DNA from: Trichoplusia ni
Taxonomy: Eukaryota > Arthropoda > Insecta > Lepidoptera > Noctuidae
Assembly: GCF_003590095.1 (NCBI RefSeq)
Contig: NC_039498.1
Location: 1,054,001-1,118,000, forward strand
DNA: 64,000 bases
Direction: 5' to 3'
Shown piece by piece: positions 1 through 11,175 of the stretch. The first letter of the stretch is position 1. Every line of letters begins with the position of its first letter. The notes under the pieces were generated by a model. That model was not told where the DNA came from and did no database searches. It was given only the letters and a program-made list of their open reading frames with translations. The position numbers and the translations under genes are program-made.

Positions 1-62
1 ACGTGCACGGGTAGCCAAGTGCTTGAAGTCACGATCGGTGGTTCGATCCCCGCGTAGGACTA
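1..62 (+). repeat. tRNA-derived SINE head (family A), truncated
   Basis: The sequence runs from a degenerate A box (gtagccaagtgcttga) to an intact B box (ggttcgatccccgcg). It matches the head of the SINE seen complete at 25186-25350. The tail shared by other copies is missing, and the window starts inside the element. It is not a tRNA gene because no acceptor stem can be formed. Confidence 0.6.
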
Positions 63-139
63 GGCCTCTATCTTGCGCAATTCCTGACCACGTATGCCTC
101 GCATTAAACTACAATCATCACACCACCTTCCCCATCAGA

Positions 140-455
140 ATCATCATCATCATCGGCCTAGCCTTTTCTCAACTATGTTGGGGTCGACTTCCAGTATAAC
201 CGGTTTCAGCTAATTACCAGTGTTTTACAAGGAGCGACTGCCTATCTGGCCTCCTCAACCCAGTTACCTGGGCAACACGATACCCCTTAGGTAGACTGGT
301 TGTCAGACTTTCTAGCTTTTGACCTGTAACGACTGTCAAAGATGTATGAAGTAACAGCCGAAACCCACAACTTAACGTGAATTCCCAAACACGGAGGAAC
401 TAGTAATGACATAGATGGTCCCACATACTACGGACGAACCACGTCAAGCGTAGTC
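140..455 (-). repeat. 5S-rRNA-derived SINE, near full length
   Basis: Reading the minus strand, the copy runs from a degenerate 5S-like promoter region near 395-455 to the 3' segment 'gttgagaaaaggctaggcc' and ends in a (GAT)n tail. The complete copy at 57920-58276 shows the family structure. Confidence 0.75.
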
Positions 456-484
456 TTTATAATATCACTGTTAAATTTTCAAAT

Positions 485-707
485 TGACGACCTCCGTGGT
501 CGAGTGGCGTACAACGGTTTCCAGGTGTCGCTAGCTCTGAGGTCCCGGATTCGATCCCCGGTCGGGTCAATGTAAAATTTCACATTTCTACATTGTCTCG
601 GGTCTGGGTGTTTGTGGTACTTTCGTTGTATCTGAATTCCATAACACAAGTGCTTTAGCAACTTACTTTGGGTTCAAAACAATGTCTGTGATGGTGTCCG
701 CATTTAT
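485..707 (+). repeat. tRNA-derived SINE, family C
   Basis: The head is tRNA-like, with an A-box region 'gtggtcgagtggcgta' and a B box 'gattcgatccccggtc'. The body runs through 'ctgggtgtttgtggta' to 'cgcatttata'. A second copy lies inverted at 1662-1886. The short antisense reading frame across it is only the SINE read backwards. Confidence 0.75.
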
Positions 708-1661
708 AAAAAAAAATCTTATAATTTTAAACGATTAAAAAAGAGGTAATTCAAAAGAACTTGACCTCTTGACCAAAGATGCGATTAAGATATAACTGTA
801 AAGATAAAAGTTATTAAACTAATAGTTAAATGAGAACAATAGTGGTACCTGTCATCGTGAGACAAAACCAGTATTCGATACGATATCGATACTGAATCGA
901 TATTATATCGAGTTCTCGATACAATCGATTCGTATCGATTGTGAGCAACAGTAATTGCTATTGTTGAGTTCGAAGCCAGCTGTGATGTTTTCGTTATGTG
1001 TGACTTGGAATGGTTAGATAGAACTTCAATTTTATTTAAATTAATATGTATGTATATAATAATTGTTAAAGAATCTGAATTTCAGGAGGCTTTGCTCAGC
1101 TCTGCGGCAATATTGGCAAAGATGAAAAAGTAGCTTCTTTAGATGTAGTTTTAGTTGTCATTTTCAATGGGTTGTAATGTAATTAAGTTACGGTTAGATA
1201 TTAATTAGATGCAGTCTAATCTTTATGGTATACCCTACTTAATAAATTTTGAGCAAAACATCGCAACATATAAAAGTATATTATGCATCCAATACATTAT
1301 AAATATTATTACAAGATTGTTGGTCCACCGCTGTGAAAACGAGACAACGCACAAAAAATCACGTAAGGCCACCTCGCTTCCACAATTGCAATAAATACAT
1401 ATAAACATACTTAGTCCAATCACTATTATTTTCAAAGGGCCATTTCTAAATATTCTTAAGTCTACAAATTATCGGTAAATGACGAAGCATCGATGACGCA
1501 GCTATCCGCAATTTGACCGCCAAAGATTATAACAATCACAGGACATCAAATAAATATTAAAGCGGTTTAATAGTAACGTGGTTTTAAGTTTTAATCAAAC
1601 GGGTACTTTTGGTTCTGACTCAAACTTTTAAGTAAGTGACGAACAATAATATAATAAATAA
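708..1661. other. Unassigned AT-rich interval between two SINEs
   Basis: No supported gene. The only structure I see is the CGATA/TATCG cluster listed separately. The 61- and 66-codon frames near 1209-1435 overlap on opposite strands, lack any recognisable motif, and are treated as chance. Confidence 0.6.
874..940. promoter_or_regulatory. Cluster of CGATA / TATCGATA motifs
   Basis: Within about 67 bases there are at least six CGATA or TATCG pentamers plus one full TATCGATA (884-891). In Drosophila, TATCGATA is the DREF site and clustered CGATA is the BEAF-32 insulator motif. A regulatory role here is inference; the tract could also be a degenerate simple repeat. Confidence 0.35.
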
Positions 1662-1886
1662 ATAAATGCGGACAACATCACATACATTGTTCTGAACCCA
1701 AAGTAAGTTGCTAAAGCACTTGTGCTATGGAATTCAGATACAACGAAGGTACCACAAACACCCAGACCCGGGAAAATGTAGAAATGTGAATTTTTACATT
1801 GACCCGACCGGGGATCGAACCCGGGACCTCAGAGCTAGCGACACCTTGAAACCGGTGCGTACGCCACTCGACCACGGAGGTCGTCG
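1662..1886 (-). repeat. tRNA-derived SINE, family C (inverted copy)
   Basis: Inverted counterpart of 485-707. The B box 'gttcgatccccggtc' and A box 'tggtcgagtggcgtac' are intact on the minus strand, and the tail matches to 'gcggacaacatc'. The 61-codon plus-strand frame over it is antisense SINE. Confidence 0.78.
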
Positions 1887-2408
1887 TTTATAGGAATTTG
1901 GTTGAAACTGCTCGCGTTAGGTTTAGCTCTGAGCTGGTTTGAAAGGTTGTAACATTGAAGGAGGTTTAATTAAAAGTTATATTTGCAACTTATAATGTTT
2001 TTTTGGGAAGTTCCTTTTCTAACATCAGCGCAAAAAACGTTTTTCTCATCAAACTTATCAAACACGTAACGTTTACGTCAAACACGTTTGATCGTCACTT
2101 ATTAATCTTAAGCTATTAATTGTACTTTGACTGTGTGGTTTTGCGGTTAGATTCTGTTTTATTATTTGTTAGATATTTAATTTGAGGTTATATATCAAAA
2201 TAAATATGTAAGTTGTTGTACTGATTGGCATTCTATTATAGGTTTATTTTAAGTCATCATCCTTTGTTTTCTAAGGCTTGGTATCCTCATGGACACCCAC
2301 TCCCTCAGGGGCGGGATCGGGTAGTGTCAGACTCTCTGACTAAACCTGAACCGCCGTGCTACGTCATCCGCCCTTTTGTGTCCGTGTATGGCAATGCGTT
2401 TCAATCCT
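1887..2408. other. Unassigned, with a GC-richer repeat-like block
   Basis: The first 390 bases are featureless AT-rich DNA. Positions about 2280-2400 are clearly GC-richer (cccactccctcaggggcggg onward) and look like a fragment of a dispersed element, but I cannot name it. Confidence 0.4.
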
Positions 2409-2515
2409 TCGTACAATCATCATCAACCTAGATTTTTTTTTACTATGTTAAGGTATTTCAGTCTAATCGGATGCACCTAAGTACCAGTTATTTAAAAGGA
2501 GCGACTGCCTATATG
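2409..2515 (-). repeat. 5S-derived SINE, 3' fragment, diverged
   Basis: On the minus strand it matches the 3' end of the family: 'aggcagtcgctcctt' region, 'ctggtacttagctg', then the (GAT)n tail. It is more diverged than other copies, with a T-run replacing part of the tail. Confidence 0.6.
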
Positions 2516-3119
2516 AAAAAAAATATAGAATCATTTGTTACCCATGCAGAAAACATAGTTAAAAACATGCACAGATTTCACTTTAATAAGATTTTATTAT
2601 ACCTTATTATACATAGATTAATTATCTACTATCTGTAGAAAAAAAACGTCCGCCATCTTTTTTTCAATGCCAAACGAAATTGTCCTTTGTAACATGATCA
2701 TCTAAAACCAAACTGGATTCAGTTAGCTCGAATATGAATATTAATGGTGAACTATAGTGATTTGATCAAAACTCATTCGTTTGAAATCTAAGTGATCCCG
2801 AAATAAAGCTATTTGAAATTCAGCTTAAACTGATTCAGTTGACAGGAGCCATGAAACTTTTGTCGCTGATTTGATGCGGTAATTTACTCAATACTTTTAA
2901 TGCATTGTACATGTATTCTTTGGTATAATAGTTGTAAATAAGGTATGTGACAAGAAAACTTGTACAACCCGAGGTCGACTTCCGAGGGATATAAATAACA
3001 CCACAGGGATTACGTCACTACCCGTTTATTAAATATAATTAGTTACACGTAATTCTGGTAGGTGCGCTGCTCTCAGCAAATAGAATTAATAAAATCCTAC
3101 CTAACCAAATGCATGTAAC
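2516..3119. other. Unassigned AT-rich interval
   Basis: I see no reading frame, repeat or RNA gene that I can support here. Confidence 0.6.
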
Positions 3120-3220
3120 GAAACCATAGCGCGATCTAAATCGACGCCAACGCCATCTATCGAGCGCCGCGACAACTCGTGACAAAAATTCAGTAGAAAT
3201 GTTGATCGCGCTATGATTTC
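3120..3220. repeat. Short inverted-repeat element (17-bp arms)
   Basis: The left arm gaaaccatagcgcgatc (3120-3136) pairs with gatcgcgctatgatttc (3204-3220) with one mismatch. The 67-base loop is GC-rich. It may be a tiny MITE or a hairpin; I see no clear target duplication. Confidence 0.5.
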
Positions 3221-3242
3221 GCTCCAGATCTATACAAAACTA

Positions 3243-3499
3243 TTTAATTCCGTCAGTCACATTTCCAAAAAATTTGAATACGACTTTTTCATTTCATCTC
3301 GTAAGCAAAAGTTATAAGGTGTACAGCGATTTTCCCGTGTGACGTCACTTACCAGTAGGCATTTTAATAACAAGAGAAGTTACTAGCCCCCACGACCAAA
3401 CATTTCATCACCTTAAATGCTTTTAATCTTTCTTACTGATGTGATCAATTAAAAAATACGTTTTCAATGTCTTTTGAAAATCTATCTGACGGACTAAAC
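3243..3499. mobile_element. MITE with central TGACGTCA palindrome (diverged member)
   Basis: The ends are imperfect inverted repeats: left 'ttaattccgtcagtcacattt' region and, read inverted, right 'tagtccgtcagatagattt' region. The centre has gtgTGACGTCActt at 3340-3347. The right half ('agcccccac', 'aaaaaatacg', 'ctatctgacgg') aligns loosely with the longer MITE at 12277 and 35040, so they appear to be one superfamily. Confidence 0.6.
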
Positions 3500-3508
3500 A
3501 GATTTATA

Positions 3509-3891
3509 CACCGTGATTTTTTAGTCGTCTTACAAAAGCAGCCCAGTTCATGTATCCAATGACTAGAACACGTTCATGATAAAAAAATAGGTATTTATGA
3601 GATTTGAATAAATTTAAAATGCAATTTTTATTCAATATTATGATGCAATTCGTAGTTTTTTCGAATCACAGCTTTGTTGCGAGTGCGGTCCGAGCCTTGT
3701 AACAATGGTGAGGGGCGAGCGCGGCGGCGTTTTTATCATTTTTAAAAGTATTTTCAGATTTCTCTTGTTTAATTTTTCTTCGTACTTATTGTCTTAGTTG
3801 ATGATAAAAAAATAATAATCGTGCCTAGGGGTATTTTACGTCGGATACATGAACTGGGCTCCTTTTGTAAGACGACTAAAAAATCACCGTG
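3509..3891. mobile_element. Mariner-like MITE with about 50-bp TIRs
   Basis: The TIRs start CAC(C/G)GTGATTTTTTAG and continue through 'gtcgtcttacaaaag' to 'agcccagttcatgtatcc'. TA flanks both ends (3507-3508 and 3892-3893), as expected for Tc1/mariner-type insertion. It has no coding capacity. A second copy is at 29938-30311, and a truncated relative lies at about 47020-47260. Confidence 0.8.
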
Positions 3892-4939
3892 TATTATTAT
3901 ATTTAGTCAAGTACCCTTCTAACACAATATTAAGTCTTTAACCTCGAGACCGTACTAATGCCATATCAAATTATTCGTAGCTCTGTTTCAGATCCTGAAT
4001 GCTAAAACAGTCTAGACTCGAGCGGTCAGCTGTGTGAATTATTGAATGACTCTGTATTTTGAACCACGCCTGTTTGGGGCTGAGTTATTTTTGGTAGTGG
4101 TGATCAGATTGCGAAGTCAGGGTGTGTTTGTAAATGGTGTTTTGAGTGATAAGTTGGATTATAAGGTGATTTCTGAAGGCTGTTTTATTTATTTCTGGAC
4201 TTTTTTTGGATGGGAAACACATCAAATGACTCCTTTCGCTTTGATGAAAAAATTATTAAGATAACATAATAAAATAGTATTGTACGACTGGGAATGTGAC
4301 AATATTTTCATAGTACAGTTGTTTCGATGTTTATAAGATACAAGAAAAAAAATCTAATTAATCTTCTTAATGAAATTTAAAATTAGCCGTCGCCTAGCAC
4401 TTTGGCTTATATTGTCTAGCATTATTAATACAAACATAAAACTTTAGATTCTGAATAAATATTATTACGTTAAGTTACGAGTAGAGTTGAGGAGGCTAGA
4501 GAACGACTTTAAAGGCACTTGAAGCACCCCAATTTTATAAATATCGATTTATTAAACATGACTCATCCAGTAACATTACAATGACAGCTTAAAATTATAT
4601 TGATATTGTTATCTATCCCTCCTTCTATATCCTTAGTATATTTTTGTTACTAATTATCAACCCTTGGTTGCTTTTTGTTTATTTTTTTAAAGTATAATTT
4701 TTTACGGATTCCTTTACCAAACCGCAAAAAATTAAGTCATTTGTCAGCTTATTTTTTTTTTGTTTCTGCTAGAAATCCAAACACTAAAAATAAAATCGAG
4801 CCTATGATTATAAAACTAACTGATTTGTTTTTCTGTAGCCCATATGTACGAAACCCTCAGAATCGCAAATTAAAAATTATGCCATAAAAACTAACTCAAT
4901 CAATAAGGGTTGAATATTTGTAACATCAGGTGTGACTAT
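3892..4939. other. Unassigned AT-rich interval
   Basis: Frames of 72 codons (4046-4264) and 70 codons (4675-4887) show no recognisable domain and biased, T-rich composition. I do not support them as genes. Confidence 0.55.
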
Positions 4940-5040
4940 ACCTCTAGTGTTGTGCTCGCTTCCCGGTACGGGCGGGCCCCGACGTCTGTAGCCCTAGTAA
5001 CCGACGGGATATCGATCTGGACGACTAGTGATGTGCTGTA
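4940..5040. repeat. GC-rich repeat-like block
   Basis: A sharply GC-rich stretch in AT-rich surroundings (cccggtacgggcgggccccg onward, then 'gatatcgatctggacgacta'). It looks like a fragment of a dispersed element; family not identified. Confidence 0.35.
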
Positions 5041-6711
5041 CATGTGAAGATGGTTTTATCGATAAAAATGGAGATGTTTAATTAAGACCGTGTATCTATT
5101 TGCGATAAAAAAATTTTAACTAACATTATTTTTAAAGATTATTGGTAATTACTTAATGGATGGAGCGTAAAATATATCACAGATTTTGGATTTATGTTTT
5201 TAGTCCAGGTATTTATTTTCTTATAAATCGCATGCTGTTTACATCTTTCATCATTATAAATTGAGTAGAATGAGTGTACGATTACTAATTTATATTATAT
5301 TTGTTTAATCAAAAGCAAATAATTTTGAGGTCTAAAAATTACACAATACAGTAAAAGAAGAATTTCCATGACTTATTAATTGTAATTAATAATTACATTA
5401 CAATTAGAATGTTCTGTCCTTTTCGAATCTACTTTATTACGAAAATCTGTCTTACAGAAACAAAAAAATCTAACCAAATCAAATTTAAATTCAAGTTATT
5501 CCCTAACAAAAAAAAATATCGATAAAAAACTATCGATAACTACACCTGAGTTTACCCATCACTAACAAGCTCAATGCTGTATTTTGATAATTAAACGAAC
5601 GAATTACGAGTTAGTAGAATTGTGAACGTTCAAAGATTTTCACTAATTGTTGCCGACGCGCCTAATTGGGGGTTTCAGAACCGTGGATTCTATTTATTTT
5701 GTTTTTTTTGGAGATCGGATGGGGATTTTTATATGGGCGTTCCTATATTTTTCGTTTAGATTTTGTTGAATGTTTAACTAATTAGTAGCAAACACAAGGT
5801 GAAATCGGTGAAAGAGAATTCTTCTTCTTCTTCTTTCTCTTCTTTTTAATATATAAAATACATTGCTGTTCGTTAGTCTCGCTAAAACTCGAAAACGGCT
5901 GAGCAGATGTGGCTTAGTATGTCCCGTTAGGTGGGCCATGTTTCAATGGTGAGAAAATTACGCAAAGATTACAAAAATGAAATATTTTTAGGATTGCCCG
6001 ACCAACAGGTACTTACATGAAAACCATGTAATTTCTGATGTTTTCAATGACAATAACACTTATACTGAGTTGACTTGCAATTTTTTCCCGTTTTCTAATA
6101 AACCAATTATTATTAAATAGCATTACCTATTAATTTACCTTTTAAAATAACGGAAACAAAAAGCACAGTCTTTAATAATTCTTCAGCCTATTCGCTATAA
6201 TAACTCGACTCAAAAGTGTTACCAACTAAAAATATTTACCCACATTTTGGGGTAAAGTTAAGGGGAATTTCAGGAACTGTTATTAACTTTTCTGCGGTGT
6301 TACAAGTTTTTTGTTTGTTTTCCAATAAAGTTGGAAAGATTTTAATTAGGTATGCGATACTAGTGATTTCGTTCGGTTGTGCGCGAGTTAATTAAGTTAT
6401 GAATTTTATAGCATTTGGTTGGAACTTTAATATTGACATATTGCGAAGCCTTTTGTTGAATAAATGACATTATAAAAGGGGAAATACTAATTAATTCTTA
6501 GTTAGATAAAAAAGGGAAATTTGAATTTGTTGAAACTATTGCTTATTTTTTATATTATTCAGAACTTTAGACTTAATATTTAACTTAATACATATAAGCT
6601 AAGAGACACATTTATAAATTTTTAATGTCTAGCTATCATGGTTCACGAGATACAGCCTCGTGTCAGACGAAAAACTTCGTGATTCTAGTATTGAGGTTAT
6701 CTTTTTAATCA
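5041..6711. other. Unassigned interval with a TATCGATA pair and a (TTC)n tract
   Basis: Two TATCGATA sites lie 14 bp apart (5517-5524 and 5531-5538), and a short TTC/TC tract lies at about 5820-5848. I see no gene or named repeat in the remainder. Confidence 0.5.
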
Positions 6712-6790
6712 AAATCAAAATTCATTTATTACACCGAGGCTGCTAAGTAGCACTTTTTAAGTTTAAAATTACAATGGATAGCACCTAAAC
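6712..6790 (-). repeat. LINE 3' end fragment
   Basis: On the minus strand the sequence has an AATAAATG signal followed by a (TTTTGAT)n-like tail. This is the form of a non-LTR retrotransposon 3' terminus. Only this end is present. Confidence 0.4.
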
Positions 6791-7541
6791 TTGCCCTTCA
6801 GTTAGTACCGTTTTTAACCTTATTTTACGGAACCCTGAAAAATAAATTATGCGAAAAATTCATTTGTTTTTCATCATTGAAAATCGTTGATGTCTGTGAA
6901 ATTCCAATTTTTTGGACGTTAGTTAATTATGGGCACATAAAGTTGTTGAAAACATCCACGTCCGATCTGACCCTGTACTATGATCTTATAGTAAGATCTG
7001 CCGCATTTGTAGAAAGAGATACCGCTCTACGTAATCTATAGCGCTGTCCCTGTCACACGATGGCAATAGTCATACTTTAACAACTCGAAGTGGATGTCAA
7101 ACTAGGTTTGCCAATTAGGGAGTTGTGAACAAAAATTTTTGGAAATTAATTATTCGGAATACCTTTATAAATGCGTGATTTTGATGTTTGAGTGTATGGG
7201 CATTAAAATTTAGGATCTGCGTAGGTTATGTTTTGAATTGCAATACTTTTGTAAATATATGTTCTTGAGTTAAAATAATAAAAGCTTTATTCTTATTGTT
7301 TTAACACCCTCGTGGACTAAGCATGGACTCATTTTGAAGGTACAAAAGTCTTTTGAATTTTAGTTGAAAACCAATAAAGAGAGTAAAGGCAATTTTCGCC
7401 GCAACGTCAAAAGAGACATGCATATGAATCTAGAAAACTCTAGTTTACTTTTCAAAGGACTATGTTTCCTTGGACACTAGGTAAATAATAAATGAAATGA
7501 AAGAAATAATGATGTTACATTTACATTTGTAATATAAAGTA
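6791..7541. other. Unassigned interval
   Basis: A moderately mixed-composition tract without a recognisable gene or repeat. Confidence 0.5.
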
Positions 7542-7797
7542 CTAGCTGTTCCCCGCGACTTCGTCCCCGTGGGTAGAAGATATAAGTTATGATTTGTACC
7601 TGCCCTGTTTTTTTCACATTTTCCATTGTATCTTCGCTCCTATTAGTCGCAGCGTGATGGTTTATAGCCTAAAGCCTTCCTCGATGAATGGTCTATTCAA
7701 CACAAAAATATTTTTTCAATTTGGACCAGTAGTTCCTGAGATTAGCGCGTTCAAACAACAAACAAACAAACTCTTCAGCTTTATATATTAGTATAGA
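7542..7797 (-). mobile_element. Lep1-type Helitron, non-autonomous
   Basis: Element orientation is minus. The 5' end is TCTATACTAATATATAAAGC and the 3' end is GCAACAGCTAG-like (here with one change) followed by T. The body matches the family copies at 8436, 21152 and 60740. A short GC hairpin lies just inside the CTAG end, as in Helitrons. The 65-codon plus-strand frame is antisense element sequence. Confidence 0.85.
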
Positions 7798-8182
7798 TTT
7801 GTCTTAAAGCTTCTTATGATATAATATTTATTAAGATTAATAGCCGTTTAGAATATCACCAATGCGCGGATAGATTAACAAATGACATAACGTAAATTAA
7901 TTGCTGTAAGTATGTTTTTCCCAATTTTTCAATAATGTGTTAAACATATTTTTGAACTAGCAACCCAGTTAAAAGCTGCCAAATGCTTTCATTGGAAAGT
8001 GCATTTTGAATAAATAGGGGTTGGGAGAGGATGATATACATTATACTCACTTACTTCTAATAATACGAGGGCTTATGAAATTTGGGGATGATTTCGTTAT
8101 TTTGATAACCTTTGGACACCAAATTTGTTTTAGGGGTGAAAACGTTATTGATTTTTCTCGTAACTAAATATGAATATACCTT
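7798..8182. other. Unassigned interval
   Basis: No gene or repeat that I can support. Confidence 0.5.
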
Positions 8183-8432
8183 ACACGGGACTCGAACTGC
8201 TAACTCCTGGCTAAACCGGCCAGTCGCTTTACCAAGCAAAAATACTTCAAAGGTGTGTGCACTCTCCTAACTATTTTAAAACACCACTGACAAACGGTGA
8301 AGGAAAACATCGTCAAGAGGAAACCATAATTAAAAATATTAGCTTATATTACCTAGCGTGGTGATCAATGCTCAACCTTTCCCTAAAAGAAAAGAGGCCA
8401 GAGCCCAGCAGTAGGATATAGGCTGTTATATT
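8183..8432. repeat. SINE family D: inverted tRNA-like head plus plus-strand body
   Basis: Positions 8183-8245 are a tRNA-like head on the minus strand (B box 'gttcgagtcccgtgta'). Positions 8270-8432 match the family D body on the plus strand ('tgacaaacggtgaaggaaaa', 'gcgtggtgatcaatgctca', 'gaggccagagcccagcag'). The head-body orientation change is unusual; two independent fragments are also possible. Confidence 0.55.
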
Positions 8433-8435
8433 ATA

Positions 8436-8692
8436 CTAGCTGTTGCCCGCGACTTCGTCCCCGTGGGTAGAAGATATAAGTTATGATTTATACCTGCCCT
8501 ATTTTTTTCACATGTTCCTTTGTATCTTCGCTTCTATTAGTCGCAGCGTGATGGTTTATAGATTAAAGCCTTTCTCGATGAATGGTCTATTCAACACAAA
8601 AAGAATTTTTCAATTTGGACCAGTAGTTCCTGAGATTAGCGCGATCAAACAAACAAACAAACAAACTCTTCAGCTTTATATATTAGTATAGA
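8436..8692 (-). mobile_element. Lep1-type Helitron, non-autonomous
   Basis: Complete copy with 3' CTAG at 8436-8439. The 5' terminal heptamer is duplicated (gtataga twice, 8686-8699). It carries an uninterrupted 82-codon antisense frame beginning MPATSSPWVEDISYDLYL, shared with other young copies. Confidence 0.87.
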
Positions 8693-8945
8693 GTATAGAT
8701 TATTTATTTAAACCTTCAGGAATTGTGCCAAAGATAAACAACCTGTTATACGGACTCCAGAAATATTGAAATACAATATTTTTAATGGAAATAAATTGTA
8801 ATTTACTATCAGAAAAAGGTTTGTACTTTGTAATGATTATATTTGACAGTTGACTAATCAATCGGTGTCCATAGAAACAACTCTTATAACTCTGCCAAAA
8901 ATCCCACAAACAAATTATAGACCAAGACCTAAAAATAGTGTAAAA
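8693..8945. other. Spacer between Helitrons
   Basis: No supported feature. The minus-strand 69-codon frame at 8700-8909 has no recognisable motif. Confidence 0.45.
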
Positions 8946-9143
8946 CTCGCAGTTTCCCGCGGGCCCGCCCTCTACAAATCGAAAATCAAATCCCCCATAA
9001 AAATGGTATAAAACCTCCTATGTGTTAAACTGTGGTTATAAACTACCAGTGTACGAAGTTTCGTCTAAATCCATTCAGCGGTTTTCGCGTGAAAGAGGAA
9101 CAAACATCCATACATACAAACTTTCGCGTTTATAATATTAGTA
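8946..9143 (-). mobile_element. Helitron-like element, type 2
   Basis: The minus strand runs from (TCC)TACTAATATTATAAACG and 'cgaaagtttgtatgtatgg' through 'tttcacgcgaaaaccgctga' to a GC-rich 3' hairpin 'gggcccgcgggaaact'. The usual CTAG terminus has decayed to CGAG. It joins the next element directly. Confidence 0.72.
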
Positions 9144-9420
9144 GCTGTTGCCCGCGACTTGGTCTGCGTGGTTAGAAGATATAAGTTAGAATTTTTGAAC
9201 GGAAGCCCTCAAAGATGAATATTTTTCCCCGTTTTTTCTACATTTTCCATTGTATCTTCGCTCCTATTAGTCGCAGCGTGATTTTATATAGCCTAAAACC
9301 TTCCTCAATGAACGGTCTATTGAACACAAAAATATTTTTTTTCAATTTGAACCCGTTGTTGATGAGATTAGCGCGTTCAAACAAACAAACGAACTCTTCA
9401 GCTTTATATATTAGTATAGA
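9143..9420 (-). mobile_element. Lep1-type Helitron, fused to the type 2 copy
   Basis: The type 1 body and 5' end (TCTATACTAATATATAAAGC at 9401-9420) are present. Its 3' end merges with the 5' end of the neighbouring type 2 copy, sharing CTA, so the terminal CTAG is not separate. Overlapping 72- and 73-codon frames on both strands are element sequence. Confidence 0.78.
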
Positions 9421-10616
9421 TAATAGTAGATAGAAAGTAGAATAAGCGAGGTCTCCCATGTCCTAGCTCTGACTTATTCATCGGGCAGACCATGGACTAT
9501 GGGCATGTAGTAATAATTTATACATTCGGCCGGCTCCCACATGTTAGCAAATCATTGTGTGGAACTGTCGAGTTATAAGTAGGTTGGAACCGCGGGTTTG
9601 ACCGCACAAAAATGTTTGTAAAATTGACACAAAATACGTATAAAAATTGTAATTTGTCTTTTATTCTTAAGTGATATTTGAAAGATGAAATTTGACTATT
9701 TTATGTGAGAGTACAATACACTTATTAAGGGCGTTTCTCTAAAGGATATGATGATAAATACCCAGCTAAATTAAAAAAAAAATAGCTGAACATCGAGTAG
9801 TGGTGGTGTTAAATAATATAAAGACTTAAAAATTATTTTATTTGTGTTTGGATAATAAATATGATAAGGTAACACCGCAAAAACACTCATTATCTATGGT
9901 GCAATATTGCAATACTTAAAATATCTTTTTTTAAGACAAAACTCTTGAAAAAAAATGGAAACAGGAGGCCTGTTCCCAGCGATTTGACGACATCGGATTA
10001 TAATAATAATGATAAAATCTGATAATCTCTATCTGTTTTATCAGCTAGACGTACCGTGATACAAAAGACATATGAATCATAAAAAAAACACCATCCCATA
10101 CCGGAATCAGTAAAAACGAATTGCTCTTTAACCAAAGCACAGACCATAAGCACTCACTTCCGTCTACATCTTTCAAAATCCCTAGTCCCTCAAATTCTGT
10201 TCAGCAATTATTGATACAACCTCAAACAGACACACAGACACATGCAACCAGTAATATAGATTCCTTAGTACATATTATAATATTTAGTCACGACTCCCCC
10301 TTCTAAGGTAAAAGTTTTAAATAGGTGTTGTCAGAACCAAAGGCTATATTTTTTAGTTCGTGAGATTGAATTTTAAATCGATTTAAATCGATCTGTGACG
10401 AATAGCAACACGTTACAATACAACTGTATGTTTTAACCAACTTTGAAAAGGAAGGTTCGCATTATATTAAAGCTTGTGTTTTGTATTAAGTTAAATGAAA
10501 TCTTTCCTTAGTGAATTGATTTTTCATTTATTTACGAAGCAAGTATATATTTAAAAAAAATTAGACCGATATATTAGTAATTGTTAATTAATTGATTAAT
10601 ATAAATGTTGTTTGTG
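9421..10616. other. Unassigned interval with a weak LINE-tail-like piece
   Basis: Mostly unassigned. Around 9955-10010, 'ggaggcctgttcccagc' resembles the 3' coding end of LINE relics seen elsewhere. The 61-codon frame at 10121-10306 is not supported. Confidence 0.45.
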
Positions 10617-10880
10617 TTAGCCTTCCGGTTCAATCTATGGATTTGTTGACAAGAGGTGCTGGTTCGATCCCAACACAGGCAAGTACCAATATGACTTTCA
10701 TTAAAGTCATATTTATTTTCTTAATTATTTAAGGAAACTTCTGACAAATGCCGAAGAAAAGACATCGTGAGGAAACCTAGAATCCAAATATTAGAATTTG
10801 AAATCGTCAAGCGGCAGTAAGCTAGCGTGGTGATCAATGCTCAGGGGAAGGTGCGTGTGCCCAGCTGTTTGACGTCAAAG
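10617..10880 (+). repeat. tRNA-derived SINE, family D, near complete
   Basis: The tRNA-like head has a B box 'ggttcgatcccaacac'. It is followed by 'aagtaccaatatgacttt', 'tctgacaaatgccgaagaaa', and 'gctagcgtggtgatcaatgc'. This is the best copy for defining the family. Confidence 0.65.
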
Positions 10881-10908
10881 ATTAGTATTGTTTAATTTTT
10901 ATATTTAA

Positions 10909-11175
10909 CTAGCTGTTGCCCGCGACTTCGTCCCCGTGATTAGAAGATATAGGTTATGATTTATACCTGCCCTGTTTTTTTCACATTTTCCATTGTATCT
11001 TCGCTCCTATTAGTCGCAGCGTGATGGTTTATAGCCTAAAGCCTTCCTTGATGAATGGCCTATTCAACACCAAAATTCATTTCAATTTGGATCAGTACTT
11101 TCTGAGATTAGCGCGTTCAAAGAAACAAACAAACAATCAAACAAACTCTTTCTAAGCTTGATATATTAGTATAGA
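10909..11175 (-). mobile_element. Lep1-type Helitron, non-autonomous
   Basis: A complete copy with CTAG at 10909-10912 and TCTATACTAATATATCAAGC at the other end. It lies 30 bp from the family D SINE tail. Confidence 0.86.
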
